A stretch of 64,000 bases of DNA from the NCBI GenBank assembly GCA_963575745.1, contig CAUYUJ010016299.1, forward strand, positions 193,175 through 257,174, in the 5' to 3' direction. The notes under the pieces were generated by a model. It was not told where the DNA came from. It saw nothing but the letters and a program-made list of their open reading frames with translations, and did not search any database. The stretch's first letter is position 1. Each line of letters begins with the position of its first letter. Shown piece after piece: positions 29,580-40,166 of this stretch. A program made the position numbers and the translations under genes. The DNA is from Prorocentrum cordatum. Its lineage: Eukaryota; Sar; Dinophyceae; Prorocentrales; Prorocentraceae.

Positions 29580-31083
29580 GAGAGTGATCCGATGTTTCCG
29601 TCGGCTGCTCGTGGTCCGGAACAGGTAGGTCAGGGAGCATTGCTGGTTGCCGTCTAAATAGAGCGTTGCATGGAGACACCTCGCTATAGAAGGTGAACTC
29701 GTTGGCGGCGAACAAGGTTTCGTGCAGTAGTCGGGTGACCACAGGAGGTATGTCTAACCTATTGAGTTCAGCCTCCACGACGTGAAGTAAATGGCGTCGG
29801 AAGCCATTTCTGGCCTCGATCGTTGTAGCGTGCTGTCCACGCGCACGTATCCTAAGTTCAGTGCCCTTTGCCTTGAGGACTGCTTTCGCAGTGTCGTTGT
29901 TAAGGGCGCCCTCTCCATCAGAGTAGAGTACCTTGGCTGGTCCAAACTGCATCCAGCACTGATGATATGCATCCAGGATACTGGCCATAGTCTTGTCTGG
30001 CATTCTAATACCAATAGCATACCGTATACAGCGATCGATCATGTGGGATATATTGTGTTCTTGCTTGCAGAACATCAGATCACATTCCACTTCCTCATTG
30101 AATTTGCCAGGTAAGGCAATAGAGGGCACAGTGTGTCCGGGCTTGTCCCAAGCTCTGCATTCTCGGCATGTGTCGCAGACACCTTTGATGAGGTTGAGTC
30201 TGACACTGTCCAGACCTATCTTGCTTAAGATGAGTCTCATCTTAGGCTCCTTCGCATAGAACAGACGTAAGTGTAATTTTCGCAACTCGCGTGCTACCAC
30301 GCCGGGGTCAAGGCTTCGTAGGTTTTGTAAACTGATTTGTACATCGAACCGTGACCAGTCTGGTAGTCGTGGTCGTGCAGCAGGTGCTTCTCCACCTTGT
30401 TGTCGACCACGTCTGACTCTAACCTGTGGTAGTCGGAGATGGTCATCCGAACTACCAGCTCCGCTCGAGGCACGTTGCCCTGCAGCAGGCTCAGCAGCAT
30501 GTCTTCCAACAGTAATGTCGTGACTGCTTGCACCCGCGGTAGGTCTGGCTCTCGAGCCGGGTCTCGGTGCTCTCAGCCGCGCAAGTGGTGATGCTGCTGG
30601 CGCCTCGGGTGGTGGGGCTGCTACCTCAGCAGGACCTGGCGGCGCAGGTCCTGCTGCCGGCTCGGCGGGAACCGGTGGTATCTGTCCATGATTGTCGGGC
30701 AACTTCCAAGGCTTGGCAAACTTGCATGTGCCAGGTGTTACTACGTGCCCAGGCTTGTTCTTCCGGTAGTTCTTCTTACAGCTCGGACATTCCCCATGGT
30801 AGTCGCCCATATCGCACAACCTGCAGTGTCTCGGATCTCTATCATGAGAGGGAGAGTGCACGTTAACCTTGTCCGCGCAAGCAGGACAACCGAGCCCCCC
30901 CGACGGTGGTCTCGCAATCGAATCATCAGGTTGTCGAGGGAGACTCGGGTCATCCAAATGACTGCATCTTTGAAGCATATTGTCCAGCCGTGGACAGGTC
31001 CGCATGACATAACGACGCGTGTTGATGATAGCCAGTACATCGTTTTCGTTCACAAGGGGTGAAAAACAAGCGATCATTGGCAA
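29545..31083 (-). CDS. Copia integrase with N-terminal Cys cluster
   Basis: A 512-codon frame. Residues ~66-120 have Cys/His pairs (GCPACADK, HCRLCDMG, CPSCKKN) common to dinoflagellate copia proteins. Residues ~268-306 resemble the integrase zinc region (LHLRLFYAKEP...CDTCRECRAW), with the second His apparently Tyr. The catalytic core has Asp335 (VECDLMF), Asp389 (YSDGEGAL) and Glu423 (TTIEARNG), with 33 residues between the last two, close to the retroviral D,D(35)E pattern. The enzyme joins element cDNA to host DNA. The first Met is chosen by the frame only; the first ~60 residues may belong to the upstream methyltransferase-like protein in another frame. Confidence 0.85.
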   Translation of the reverse strand: MPMIACFSPLVNENDVLAIINTRRYVMRTCPRLDNMLQRCSHLDDPSLPRQPDDSIARPPSGGLGCPACADKVNVHSPSHDRDPRHCRLCDMGDYHGECPSCKKNYRKNKPGHVVTPGTCKFAKPWKLPDNHGQIPPVPAEPAAGPAPPGPAEVAAPPPEAPAASPLARLRAPRPGSRARPTAGASSHDITVGRHAAEPAAGQRASSGAGSSDDHLRLPQVRVRRGRQQGGEAPAARPRLPDWSRFDVQISLQNLRSLDPGVVARELRKLHLRLFYAKEPKMRLILSKIGLDSVRLNLIKGVCDTCRECRAWDKPGHTVPSIALPGKFNEEVECDLMFCKQEHNISHMIDRCIRYAIGIRMPDKTMASILDAYHQCWMQFGPAKVLYSDGEGALNNDTAKAVLKAKGTELRIRARGQHATTIEARNGFRRHLLHVVEAELNRLDIPPVVTRLLHETLFAANEFTFYSEVSPCNALFRRQPAMLPDLPVPDHEQPTETSDHSREQTIHRQGMY

Positions 31084-32489
31084 TGATCTCGGTCGGCTTT
31101 CGCATCAGTACCCCATGGGAGTCACGTAAACCAGTAGTGCAGTGATCCATGTTCACATTGCAAGTGCCCTTGCTTTTTGACCAACGTAGTCCATGGTGGT
31201 ATCTGATCCACCAAAGTCCCGACTGGTTGTTCTCGCAAGTAGAATCGTCGAAGATCATTTTGACGTACAGCCACCTCCCCACAGAACTTGATGTCTGGTA
31301 AGTCTTCTGAATGATGTTCATGCCAGGTGTCATACTTAACCTTTGCATTGCAATAGGAAGGTGAACCAGTTGTTCTGCAGTTGGGCTGTAGTATGACAAC
31401 CTTGACGAAACAAACGTCTAGATAATGCATCACTGCATCTTGGATATCCTTGTTGCCAAGGTCAACGAAAGTGCGTTTGTCGAGGTTCCCCCCTCCAGAC
31501 AGAACTCGGCTGAATGCTAGTTGAGAGGTGCCTCCAATTCCTCCACGCAATTCTAACATTTCTACCTTGTTACGTCGTCCGCAGCACAAGGTGGGGATTA
31601 TGGAGAATACATCTGCATAGGATTCAGCAGGTTGCCCCGCAGGTAGCGTGATGAAGGTCTCCTCTCCATCGTCACTATCCGTGTCGGGGTCCAGAGGTAC
31701 GTCAGTGCAGTACGTGCTACATCCGAGTCCTTTCAGGTCGTCTCCACAGTCGCCGCTGCCTTCTTCAACTATTTTGGGTATCTTGCGTGGTTTGACGCCA
31801 GCTTCTGTGTCTGCTTTCTGTTTCTCTTTTTGTATAATTCTGGCATATGTTGGTAATGCTGTCTGTTGTTCTGTCTCAGGCGAGCTAAGTGTCGGAAAGT
31901 CGGGAATAGAGGGGAGCACGCGGCCGCACTCAATCGAAGGGAGAGGGAGACGATCACCATCGATAATCGTCACTCGCCCTGAGCGTGGACGTGAGCTGCC
32001 ATCTCCCAAGAGAGTCGGTTCCGGCTGCTCCAAGTTCAGTCGGGTACGGATGTTGGTAACACCATTGGGCAATGGTGCGTTGTAAGTGTACCCAGTGGGC
32101 TGGTCCTGGGTCTTGATGTCCTGGATGATCGCGTTGTCGCCCAGGTTCATCGTCACCCGTCTCACAACATGGCCCCACTCGGGGCCATTCTTAGGAGACT
32201 GAACGTAGGTTCGAGCTCCTTCATCAACTCGAGTATGGATACTAAGATGTACAGCTCTCGTGTGATTTCTTGGTGTTTTATGTAAGTCCATTTGATCAAT
32301 TAATCTTGCGAGATTGATCGCCAGCGACTTGTTACGCCGTTCGGCCTTCTGAACACCTTGTCCATACCAATCTAAAATATGCTCAGTAGGTGCTGCAGGT
32401 TTCCCTGCTACATTGCATGCGCATCGCCATTGGTTGGTCGGGGCGCGCGCACACGTAGTCGCCACTTGCAGATACGATCCGCCGGGCAA
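31000..32489 (-). pseudogene. Methyltransferase-like domain inside the copia element
   Basis: The 455-codon frame 32489-31122 ends in a domain (residues ~305-455) with VEMLELRGGIGGTSQLAF, resembling the Gly-rich SAM-binding motif I of cytosine-5 methyltransferases, then VVILQPNCRTTG at the place of the catalytic Pro-Cys motif (Cys371), then YLREQPVGTLVDQIPPW at the place of the Glu-Asn-x motif. The domain continues in another frame at about 31140-31010 (DSHGVLMRKPTEIIAND), so one frameshift splits it. The N-terminal 300 residues are linker, with a mini-hairpin-encoded AGKPA and AGQPA. Related domains occur in dinoflagellate copia polyproteins; activity is unproven and the ENV motif is altered. 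Confidence 0.6.
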
Positions 32490-32516
32490 CTCGTTAGTGC
32501 GGTCGTACTTGAGGCC

Positions 32517-33584
32517 TCAGTGGCAGAAACGCATACGCATGACTTGTAAATCAAGATCTTCAATAGCATTTCGTATGGGACCTTGTTTCCAAAAGTATCC
32601 TGGTGGCCCCACAAGTACAATGGTCATACGTAGAGCCCGAGCCTTGGACATCAGATTTTGGATGCGCTGGTAGCGTGGCCCTGCCTTCTTGCCGGGCAGC
32701 CTCACATGCCAATCCGCAGGTGCCGCCACCCACAACAGTTGGTAATCACCCGAGAGTAATGCACCCAAATACTGTGTACCAGTGGAGGTCGTTACCTCTG
32801 TATGTGTAATACGGTCACACATGTATCCACGGGCTCGGAGTTCAGCGCAAGCTGTCCGTAAATCCTCAATGACAAATGCACGAGAATGATAATGATGCGA
32901 CAACCCTTCTTTTTTCTGCAGCGGCCACACAGCCGGGCCCAAGCCGTTCGTGGCAGCCAGGCTTGCCACGGTCCCTAGCACGCACAGCCGGTGCCTGGGA
33001 AAAGAATGCAGGTTCTCCCGCGCTTGCTGACAGCACCTGAGTGTTCGGCCTGTCTGAGCAAGCGCGAGCGGCCGTGGCGCGCGCCTGCCTCCGTCACTCG
33101 TTTGGCGATGGGGGCGCCCAAATGCCTGTGCCACGCTGCGCTGCAGAGCCGCTGCTCGAAGTAAAAAGATCAAACTCCTCAGCGGCATGACCCCCTTCCG
33201 CAGGTGTCCCTGCCTGCGCGTCGGGAGGCGTCCACTTCGTGCCCTCCTCGTATATGGCCTGATATATCTTCGCCTGCAAATTGCGGAGGGCGAAATCTTC
33301 GTCGGCCGAGGTAGGGGTAGTCCCAAAGGACATGTCCTGCGATGCCATGTCTTCAAGGTGTTGTTCACCAAAGACTGGATCGTGAAAGTGAGCGTCTCGT
33401 CATTGATAGAGAAAGCGATGCCCTTCGCATCTTGTGACATCATGCATGTGTGAGCATCATTCACTGCAGGTGTCCCTGCAATTGGCTCTGGATCGGACGC
33501 CTCCTTGACGAGTAGTGGAGCTTCTTCGCACTGAGGATTGGCCGTGGTAGTAAACGACATCGACCCTTGATCCTCAGTAGCCAT
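32517..33584 (-). pseudogene. Copia polyprotein linker, frameshifted
   Basis: A 355-codon frame; the segment around residues 95-215 is probably out of frame, since an alternative frame (33348-33094) reads smoothly there. The C-terminal ~130 residues (RAFVIEDLRTACAELRARGY, then LLWVAAPADWHVRLPGKK) look like genuine structured sequence joining the methyltransferase-like domain. No known motif recognised. Confidence 0.4.
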
Positions 33585-33594
33585 CTCGCACTCG

Positions 33595-34060
33595 TCAGCT
33601 TTGAGTGCGAGATGTCCGGGGGGGGGTCTTCAGCAGGTCGAGTACTCTGGCACCTTTTCCGAGTAGAACCTTATACATCTCCACGCCAGGGATGATCATC
33701 TTCTCGCGCCCCTGCTCAAGGATCAGGATGGTCCTCATGTTGGACATGCTCCTCAGACCCAGGATGGCAGGGAGGTTCTCCCCAGAACCCCCAGCTACAC
33801 TTGCTGAGTACGTGTCGGGTCTCGGCGTAGCAGGTTGCCCCGCAGGACCTCCCCTTTCTGCGCATGCAATATTGCAATGCAAGGATTTATCACAAATCGC
33901 GGCGCCATGTCCCACTCCTGACACGTGAAGCCTCTCCGTGAGATTCAGCCTTTTGACTGGCGTGTCCGGGGGGGCGTGATACCTGCTCAAAGGTCGGTAC
34001 CGACTTTCATCACTTGGTATTGATATGACTGCCAATATCCAGGATAATCGTCAACATACC
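33595..34060 (-). pseudogene. Copia aspartic-protease-like segment
   Basis: One frame upstream reads IILDIGSHIN (about 34048-34020), resembling the Asp-x-Gly-Ser active-site loop of dinoflagellate copia proteases, with Ile in place of Thr. The next frame (34035-33595) continues as LHVSGVGHGAAICD, GGSGENLPAILGLRSM and MIIPGVEMYKV, which match the flap, the late hydrophobic-hydrophobic-Gly core and the closing strand of that family. A frameshift near 34020-34030 separates them. The protease would cleave the element's polyprotein. The call depends on family resemblance, not on an intact DTG. Confidence 0.5.
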
Positions 34061-34127
34061 ATTGATCATAATTCCACTGTTTGCTGCCCAGGCTAGCTCA
34101 TGGCGTTCACCAACTAGTCCAGGAACT

Positions 34128-36011
34128 TCAGACACTGTCGTGCCATGCAAGCCTTTTGCGGCGCCTCTGCTCCAACACCCAATCGTCGCGTGACAAAGAT
34201 GTGCAACAATTCATATACCCACGAGCCTCTTCTTCCGTAATAGGATTCTTTTCAAAGATCCAGGCTGTATGATATTCGTCATACGTATATGGGTGCGATG
34301 TGGAGGTAGTGGGTAAGTTCAGGAACGTGTCCTCATCCGCGCGAATGCCCATCTGACCATCAGTAATTATCATAAATACCGCATGCAGCATATCGCGTCC
34401 GGATATCCCACTATTCCCACTGCGCACGATTACAGGGCTCTCCGTCCTGCGTTGACTTCGTGGACGAAGGTCTCGCCCATATGGCATGTATGCGTGCGAA
34501 GACTGAAGCCACTGAGCGCTCCTGTCGGAAGCCCTTTCCACGCGCCTCAACCACGCATCGTTCACGGGCACCGAAGGTGGAGCTGATCTAGCAGGTGCCC
34601 CTGCGTTGTTATCGGTCTCTGCCACCAATGGCATAGGCATGTCTATAGCAGGTGCCCCTGCAAGTGTGGTTGCCTCCGTTACTAGCCCCGCGTTGGCTGG
34701 TGATGCAGGTTGCCCCGCTGGTGTCGCCATCGAGACTGCCGCGGTGACCGTCATCATCGCCGTAACGCGGTTGAGCTCTTCACGGAGGTCCCTGAGCTCG
34801 TTCGCCGCTCGGAGTACATCTTCATGACGGTTGAGTGATTCCTGATCTCCAGCAAGGGCGCAGTGGAACTCGGCAGTAATGAGGCCAACACCCCTGCACA
34901 TAGCGCAGGGGGCCTCACTTGCGCAACCTTCCATTTTCCCAGCCAACTGTCTATCCACATGAGCGTGTACCACTCGATCCCTGCATTGTGCGTGGCATAC
35001 GTGGCCGCACTGGAGGCGCCAGACCTTGTCGTAGTTCATGAACTGGTCCAGGCATATGGCACACTTACCGAAGTCGCCGTCACTGGTGATGGGCGGTGTT
35101 GCCGATGGCCTGATACGTGTCTGACGCCCCAGGGTGGACTCACCAGCCTCGAACCGAATAGGTGATACCGTCGGTAGCTGCATAGATGCAACCATGGCTG
35201 GACTGCTCGCAGGTGTCCCTGCTGAATTGCGATTGGCAGGTTGCCCCGCGCGGCTCAGCATTCTGTCGGCCTGACGATCCTGATTTCGGCGCTGGCGAGT
35301 AGCCTGCGTAGCCGAGTTGGCCTGCTGCGCCTCGTGCACGGCAAGGATCTCAGGGCGCAACTCCCCCATGGTCGGCGGCAGTACTAGGCCTGGGGCCTGT
35401 TGCTGCACATCTTGATCCATGGAGGGAGCCAGATAACCATAGCGAGTATCTGTCCTGGCACACCTGATGCATACCCTGAGCCACGCGTCAGCTGCGACTG
35501 GTAGAAGTCGTCGGCCGTCGCCCGAGGGCTGTGTTCCCACTTGGGGAATACCACTCACCTGAGCGTGATAGCCAGGATAGAAAGGATGATCCACTGGCGC
35601 TGCTGTTGGACGATCAGCAGACGTTGGATCGTAAGCCGGATGACTGAAAAATGCTGGCACATAACCAAGCCGATTGGAATTGTCCGGCGATGGATTTGGA
35701 TCCGGAACATACTCCCACGGCGGCGTCCAGTTGGCACTAGGGAGGTCAATGCCGTCCCTCCGCATACTCTGAGCGGCCTCACGCATCTGCCGATACATCC
35801 ACTCTTGTTGACCAACTGCACTTCTCTGTATGGCGTATTGGTGAGGAAAAGCAGGTTGTCCCGCATGTGGACGTGGCGATGCATATGGCGATGTCGCCTG
35901 TAAAGCCTGATAGAGCTGCAGATCCATCCGAATGATTTGGAGCCTCGCCTGCAGACTGCTGTTGCTCCCAGCACTCTGTGGAGTACCAAATGGTGTAGTA
36001 GCTCTGCTCAT
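34128..36011 (-). CDS. RING-H2 finger protein inside the copia element
   Basis: An intact 627-codon frame. Residues 317-372 form a RING-H2 finger: Cys317, Cys320, Cys335, His337, His340, Cys343, Cys369, Cys372 (KCAICLDQF, LQCGHVCHAQC, PCAMCRG). A heptad-like helix follows (about 391-416). RING-H2 proteins usually act as E3 ubiquitin ligases by recruiting an E2 enzyme. The N-terminal ~300 residues are Gln/Pro/Arg-rich with several AGxPA words encoded by mini-hairpins; the C-terminal ~170 residues include YTYDEYHTAWIFEKNPITEE. Upstream of the Met the frame meets a stop that lies within a mini-hairpin (36025-36038), so the frame was probably longer. Whether the RING is typical of this family or captured needs comparison. 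Confidence 0.75.
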   Translation of the reverse strand: MSRATTPFGTPQSAGSNSSLQARLQIIRMDLQLYQALQATSPYASPRPHAGQPAFPHQYAIQRSAVGQQEWMYRQMREAAQSMRRDGIDLPSANWTPPWEYVPDPNPSPDNSNRLGYVPAFFSHPAYDPTSADRPTAAPVDHPFYPGYHAQVSGIPQVGTQPSGDGRRLLPVAADAWLRVCIRCARTDTRYGYLAPSMDQDVQQQAPGLVLPPTMGELRPEILAVHEAQQANSATQATRQRRNQDRQADRMLSRAGQPANRNSAGTPASSPAMVASMQLPTVSPIRFEAGESTLGRQTRIRPSATPPITSDGDFGKCAICLDQFMNYDKVWRLQCGHVCHAQCRDRVVHAHVDRQLAGKMEGCASEAPCAMCRGVGLITAEFHCALAGDQESLNRHEDVLRAANELRDLREELNRVTAMMTVTAAVSMATPAGQPASPANAGLVTEATTLAGAPAIDMPMPLVAETDNNAGAPARSAPPSVPVNDAWLRRVERASDRSAQWLQSSHAYMPYGRDLRPRSQRRTESPVIVRSGNSGISGRDMLHAVFMIITDGQMGIRADEDTFLNLPTTSTSHPYTYDEYHTAWIFEKNPITEEEARGYMNCCTSLSRDDWVLEQRRRKRLAWHDSV

Positions 36012-36024
36012 AAGAGCAAATGAA

Positions 36025-36770
36025 GCAGGTTACCCTGCAGGTACTGGCAGTTGTTGTACATGAGCAAGCCACGGATCGTTGGCGTACAAAGTGTCGGAGG
36101 GCGTGATACCACTTGGAGTAATGCCTGTCACATCGGCGTTCTGAGCCTGTCTCCATGATCCATCATGGGCCCCTGCAGGTACCATGATCCATCTGAGCAT
36201 GTCTCCATGATCCATAATGCCTGTCCTCCTGCAGGTGCCCCCGCATGATATGCGCCCATCATGAGCACAATTGAGAACACGACCTCCTGAACCGGAGGCG
36301 GGTCGGGACACTTCAAATTGTAGGGGGTCTTTGGGATGAACCAACCACTCAAAAATGATGCATCATTGCGGATCTCGTACATGTCTTCAGTTTTACCGCT
36401 CGGATACGGCTGATTACTACCCCGCAACTATCAAGGATTGATCCATACCTGTCCCACTCGATTAAGCTGACAAGTATGGCTGGGCAGAATTCCGATCAAC
36501 TGGACGATGTGGGGTGGAGGAATCCTGCCATTGTGGACCGCTGTCATGACGATGTCAGCCGCTGAGAGCTAAGTCGGAATGTTGCTCCGAATCAGGTTCT
36601 TCATACTGTCCATATGATCAGGACCTCGGAATCGACGCGCAAGCCGGACTGAATCCGATTATCACCAGGAAGGTATTGGCAGCCATGTACAAACTGTCTG
36701 CCCCTCTTCTGGCTGGTGTCGTCGGAGCGGCATGATAATCCAATACGAAGAATACTCTGTATATTCTCCC
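36025..36770 (-). other. Copia interior without a recognisable domain
   Basis: Contains two mini-hairpins (36025-36038 and 36231-36244) and a run of CATGATCCAT-type words around 36150-36220. Short minus frames here do not resemble known proteins. Confidence 0.5.
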
Positions 36771-36771
36771 A

Positions 36772-37080
36772 TTAAGTGCCATGGATGAAATAACAGGGTG
36801 CCCCAGGAGCGGACAGGTCCGTGGTTCTCATATACAATGACTCAGGGCACTTAATACCAGGGCTGTTGTGTCCGCTGCTTGGACGGATGAAGTATGCGTC
36901 GTGCTTCTCGGAGGAATACTTCATCTTCTTGATCTGCAGCCTATTCTTTTTCATTCCAGACTCATCAGCGATACCAATAAGTTCCAGGACAGCATGCGCC
37001 TGGCACGCCCAGTGCTGGTTCTTGAGCTTGTAGCGCACCCCGCCCAGGTACTTGCGGTGGTAGACCTCGCATCCTTCCGC
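36772..37080 (-). pseudogene. Unassigned conserved-looking copia fragment
   Basis: The minus frame reads YLGGVRYKLKNQHWACQAHA followed by VLELIGIADESGMKKNR and ends at 36772. Its balanced composition differs from the Pro/Ala-rich neighbours and suggests a real domain fragment, probably continuing the 37953-37108 protein after a frameshift. Function unknown. Confidence 0.4.
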
Positions 37081-37107
37081 AGGCCATCTGTTGAGTAGCT
37101 GCGATAA

Positions 37108-37953
37108 TTATGCCCATCCGCCGTACTCATCATACGACGTCACTCCCCGAATGAAGCTGCCCGACGATTGGCCACTATGAAACGGCACGTGACCGAGGGC
37201 CGTCGTCAGCCACTCGGAAGACTCACGCTGATCGTCGAACTTGAACTTCGGCTTGTTAACATCTTCTGATCTGAGGATGTGTTCCAGATATTCCCTTTCA
37301 GAGTCAAACGTGAGCACTGGGCGTTCCCGCAGGATGTTGCGCACTACTAGGCGCGCGTGCGAGCCCGGGTCATGATGGACAGCAGTGTCCACGACGTTGC
37401 ACTGCACCACCATATATCGGTCAGACCCGTCGTCAATCCGCGGATGATACGCCGGGTTGATCTTCATGCGATTGGACGCACGCATCTTGCCCCAGAACTC
37501 CCGCGCTGGCACCTCCAACGCAGGGGCAGGATGCCCCGCTGAACTCTGGGCAGGTTGCCCCGCAGAACTCTGAGCAGGTTGCCCCGCGGAACGTGGGACT
37601 GCCATTGGCGCGGCAGGCGCTGCAGCGCTCGCCGCCGATGTGGCGGCGCCAGATCCCCTGGGCGTCCGTGGAGTTCCTGGCGGGGTACTGATATCGCAGT
37701 CCTGGCGCTTCCTCTCCTTGATGTTGTAGGACTCGGCAGTCTTATCTCTGGTCACTGCTCCTGGTATCTTTGGCGCGGTAGCAAGGGGCTTCTCAGTGCC
37801 GCGTCTCGTAGAGGAAGCACCCCGCGCCCGCCCTTCCAGCGCGGGCACCCATCCTGCCCTGCGCGCCCGACCTGGTGCAGGGCCGCGACGTGGCGCAGGC
37901 TCCTTTGGAGTAGGCGCACTGGTGCCCTGAAATGCAGCTGCTGCGGCGGCCAC
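37108..37953 (-). CDS. Unassigned copia-internal protein (281 codons)
   Basis: The N-terminal half is Ala/Pro/Arg-rich low complexity with three AGxPA words, each encoded by a mini-hairpin (37526, 37550, 37574). The C-terminal half is more structured: FWGKMRASNRMKINPAYHPR, DRYMVVQCNVVDTAVHHDPG, NILRERPVLTFDSEREYLEH. No motif recognised. It lies between the 77-bp minisatellite and the RING protein. Confidence 0.45.
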   Translation of the reverse strand: MAAAAAAFQGTSAPTPKEPAPRRGPAPGRARRAGWVPALEGRARGASSTRRGTEKPLATAPKIPGAVTRDKTAESYNIKERKRQDCDISTPPGTPRTPRGSGAATSAASAAAPAAPMAVPRSAGQPAQSSAGQPAQSSAGHPAPALEVPAREFWGKMRASNRMKINPAYHPRIDDGSDRYMVVQCNVVDTAVHHDPGSHARLVVRNILRERPVLTFDSEREYLEHILRSEDVNKPKFKFDDQRESSEWLTTALGHVPFHSGQSSGSFIRGVTSYDEYGGWA

Positions 37954-38164
37954 TGCTGGTCCTGTGGATCATTGTCCATCAGCAGGTTCCCCCGCATATC
38001 GCTGCTGCTTGCTGCCCCCAGGGTTGGGATCATCTGGGCTCTTCCAGTTTCCCAAACCATCCTGTGGAGTTGGGTCCTCGTTTTGAAGAGACGGCGCCCC
38101 GCGTTCCTCCTTCCTTCCCCCCAGCCCCCCCCCTCCTTGCCTATGCTCCCGGCACACCTCTCAC

Positions 38165-39462
38165 ACGCTTCGTAGCCCCATAGGGAGCTCCACCGAAGGC
38201 CCCAGCGGGGGTGTCAATATGCGGCCCCCCCACCCAGGGCAGCGCTTCGTAGCCCCATAGGGAGCTCCACCGAAGGCCCCAGCGGGGGTGCCCACATGCG
38301 GTTACCCCACCCAGGGCAGCGCTTCGTGGCCCCATAGGGAGCTCCACCGAAGGCCCCAGCGGGGCTGTCCACATGCGGTTCCCGCACACAGGGCAGCGCT
38401 TCGCGGCCCCATAGGGAGCTCCACCGAAGGCCACAGCGGGGGCATCCACATGCGGTTCCCCCACCCAGGGCAACGCTTCGTAACCCAATAGAGAGCTCCA
38501 CCGAAGGCTCCAGTGGGGGCGTCCACATACGGTTCCCCAACCCAGGGCAGCGCTTCGCAACCCCATAGGGAGCTTCCCCGAAGGCCCCAGTGGGGGTGTC
38601 CACATGCGCCCCCCCCCCACCCAGGGCAGCGTTTCGTAGCCCCATAAGGAGCTCCACCGAAGGCCCCAGTGGGGGCGTCCACATGCGGCCCCCCCACCCA
38701 GGGCAGCGCTTCGTAGCCCCATACGGAGCTCCACCGAAGGCCCCAGCGGGGGTGTCCACATGCGGTTCCCCCACCCAGGGCAGCGCCTCGTAGCCCCATA
38801 GGGAGCTCCACCGAAGGCCCCAGCGCGGGGGCGCCCGCACGCGGCCCCCCTACCCAGGGCAACGCTTCGCAGCCCCATAGGGAGCTCCACCGAAGGCCCC
38901 AGCGGGGGTGTCCAGGGCAGCGTTTCGTAGCCCCATAGGGAGCTCCACCGAAGGCCCCAGTGGGGGTGTCCACATGCGGTTCCCCCACTCAGGGCAACGC
39001 TTCGCAAGCCCATAGGGAGCTCCACCGAAGGCCCCAGTGGGGGTGTCCACATGCGGTTTCCCCACCCAGGGCAGCGCTTCGCAGCCTCATAAGGAGCTCC
39101 ACCGAAGGCCCCAGTGGGGGTGCCCACAGGCGGTCCCCCACCCAGGGCACCGTTTCGTAGCCACATAGGGAGCTCCACCGAAGGCCCAAGCGGGGGCTGC
39201 CCGCATGCGGTTCCCCCACACAGGGCAGCGCTTCGTAGCCCCATAGGGAGCTCCACCGTAGGCCCCAGTGGGGGTGCCCGCATGCGGTTCCCCACCCAGG
39301 GCAGCGCTTCGTGGCCCCATAGGGAGCTCCACCGAAGGCCCCAGCGGGGGTGCCCGCATGCGGTTCCCCCACCCAGGGCAGCGCTTCGTAGCCCCATTGG
39401 GAGCTCCACCGAAAGGCCCCAGTGGGGGCGTTCGCATGCGTCTCCCCTACCCAGAGGTAGCG
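38165..39462 (-). repeat. 77-bp minisatellite, about 17 copies
   Basis: The word CCCCATAGGGAGCTCCACCGAAGG recurs with a 77-bp period (starts of successive units at 38171, 38248, 38325). Because 77 is not divisible by three, each minus-strand frame cycles through the three phases; long stretches are open in all three, giving a 441-codon frame (39466-38141) and several others of repeated Trp/Gly/Pro peptides. It interrupts the copia interior. Confidence 0.9.
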
Positions 39463-39548
39463 CCACCGAAAACGATATTCACGTTTGCAGCATTCACAAC
39501 TGCATGTGGCTGGGTCCTTCGCCAGGCTAATTCTTGAGCTTAAGATGA

Positions 39549-40166
39549 TCAGGGCCAAGATGGGCTTGATGAGTCAGAAGATGAAGGAAGATCGATCGCC
39601 CCTGGCTTCGGCTGACGAGTTGCCTTTGCTGTGGCTCCTGCCAGCGCCCCAAGTACATAACGCATGGGACCTCGGTCAGGATTCAGATCGACACCATCTG
39701 GCCTCCTGAAGGCCATATTCTGAATTGAGACATTGTGTTTATGTGCAACCAAATACGCATCGGCGTTCCGTATTTCGGCTACGCTTGTCTTTATCAAGCG
39801 AATAGCACCAGCACGGTAAACAGTCCGCCTCCCAGGAGATAGATCCATCTTTCTCGCGGCAACGTAATCGGGGTCGATCGGAGTATCCGCCCCGCACGTA
39901 ACGTCCGCAATACCCGAATCACTTGACTCGCAGCCTGCAGGGGCAGCGCCCGTAGGATCAACTTCTTCAGCCATTTCATCATAATCATATTCACCAGCTT
40001 CTTGTTGGCCTGCTCCTTCTGGTGTGTGATCAGCAGATTGCCCCGCGTGCCACTCGCGATTGAACTGCGCCAAATGATGAGTAGGTATCACGTTCTCCCA
40101 AACGAGGCTTGAAAGGGCGATTGGGCGTAGTGTTGGGATCAGCACAGTGACCCCGACCATCTCCAT
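39549..40166 (-). CDS. Unassigned copia-internal protein (205 codons)
   Basis: An acidic middle part (YDYDEMAEEVDPTG) and a basic, helical C-terminal part (GAIRLIKTSVAEIRNADAYL, AHKHNVSIQNMAFRRPDGVD). One AGQSA word comes from a mini-hairpin at 40033-40046. No domain recognised. It overlaps the end of the next upstream frame (41163-40030), so a frame change near 40100-40160 probably joins them. Confidence 0.4.
   Translation of the reverse strand: MEMVGVTVLIPTLRPIALSSLVWENVIPTHHLAQFNREWHAGQSADHTPEGAGQQEAGEYDYDEMAEEVDPTGAAPAGCESSDSGIADVTCGADTPIDPDYVAARKMDLSPGRRTVYRAGAIRLIKTSVAEIRNADAYLVAHKHNVSIQNMAFRRPDGVDLNPDRGPMRYVLGALAGATAKATRQPKPGAIDLPSSSDSSSPSWP

Noticed and set aside
38141-39466. 441-codon Trp/Gly/Pro repeat protein as a real gene
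   Set aside because: All three phases are open because of the 77-bp period and composition; no start context or flanking unique domain supports one phase.
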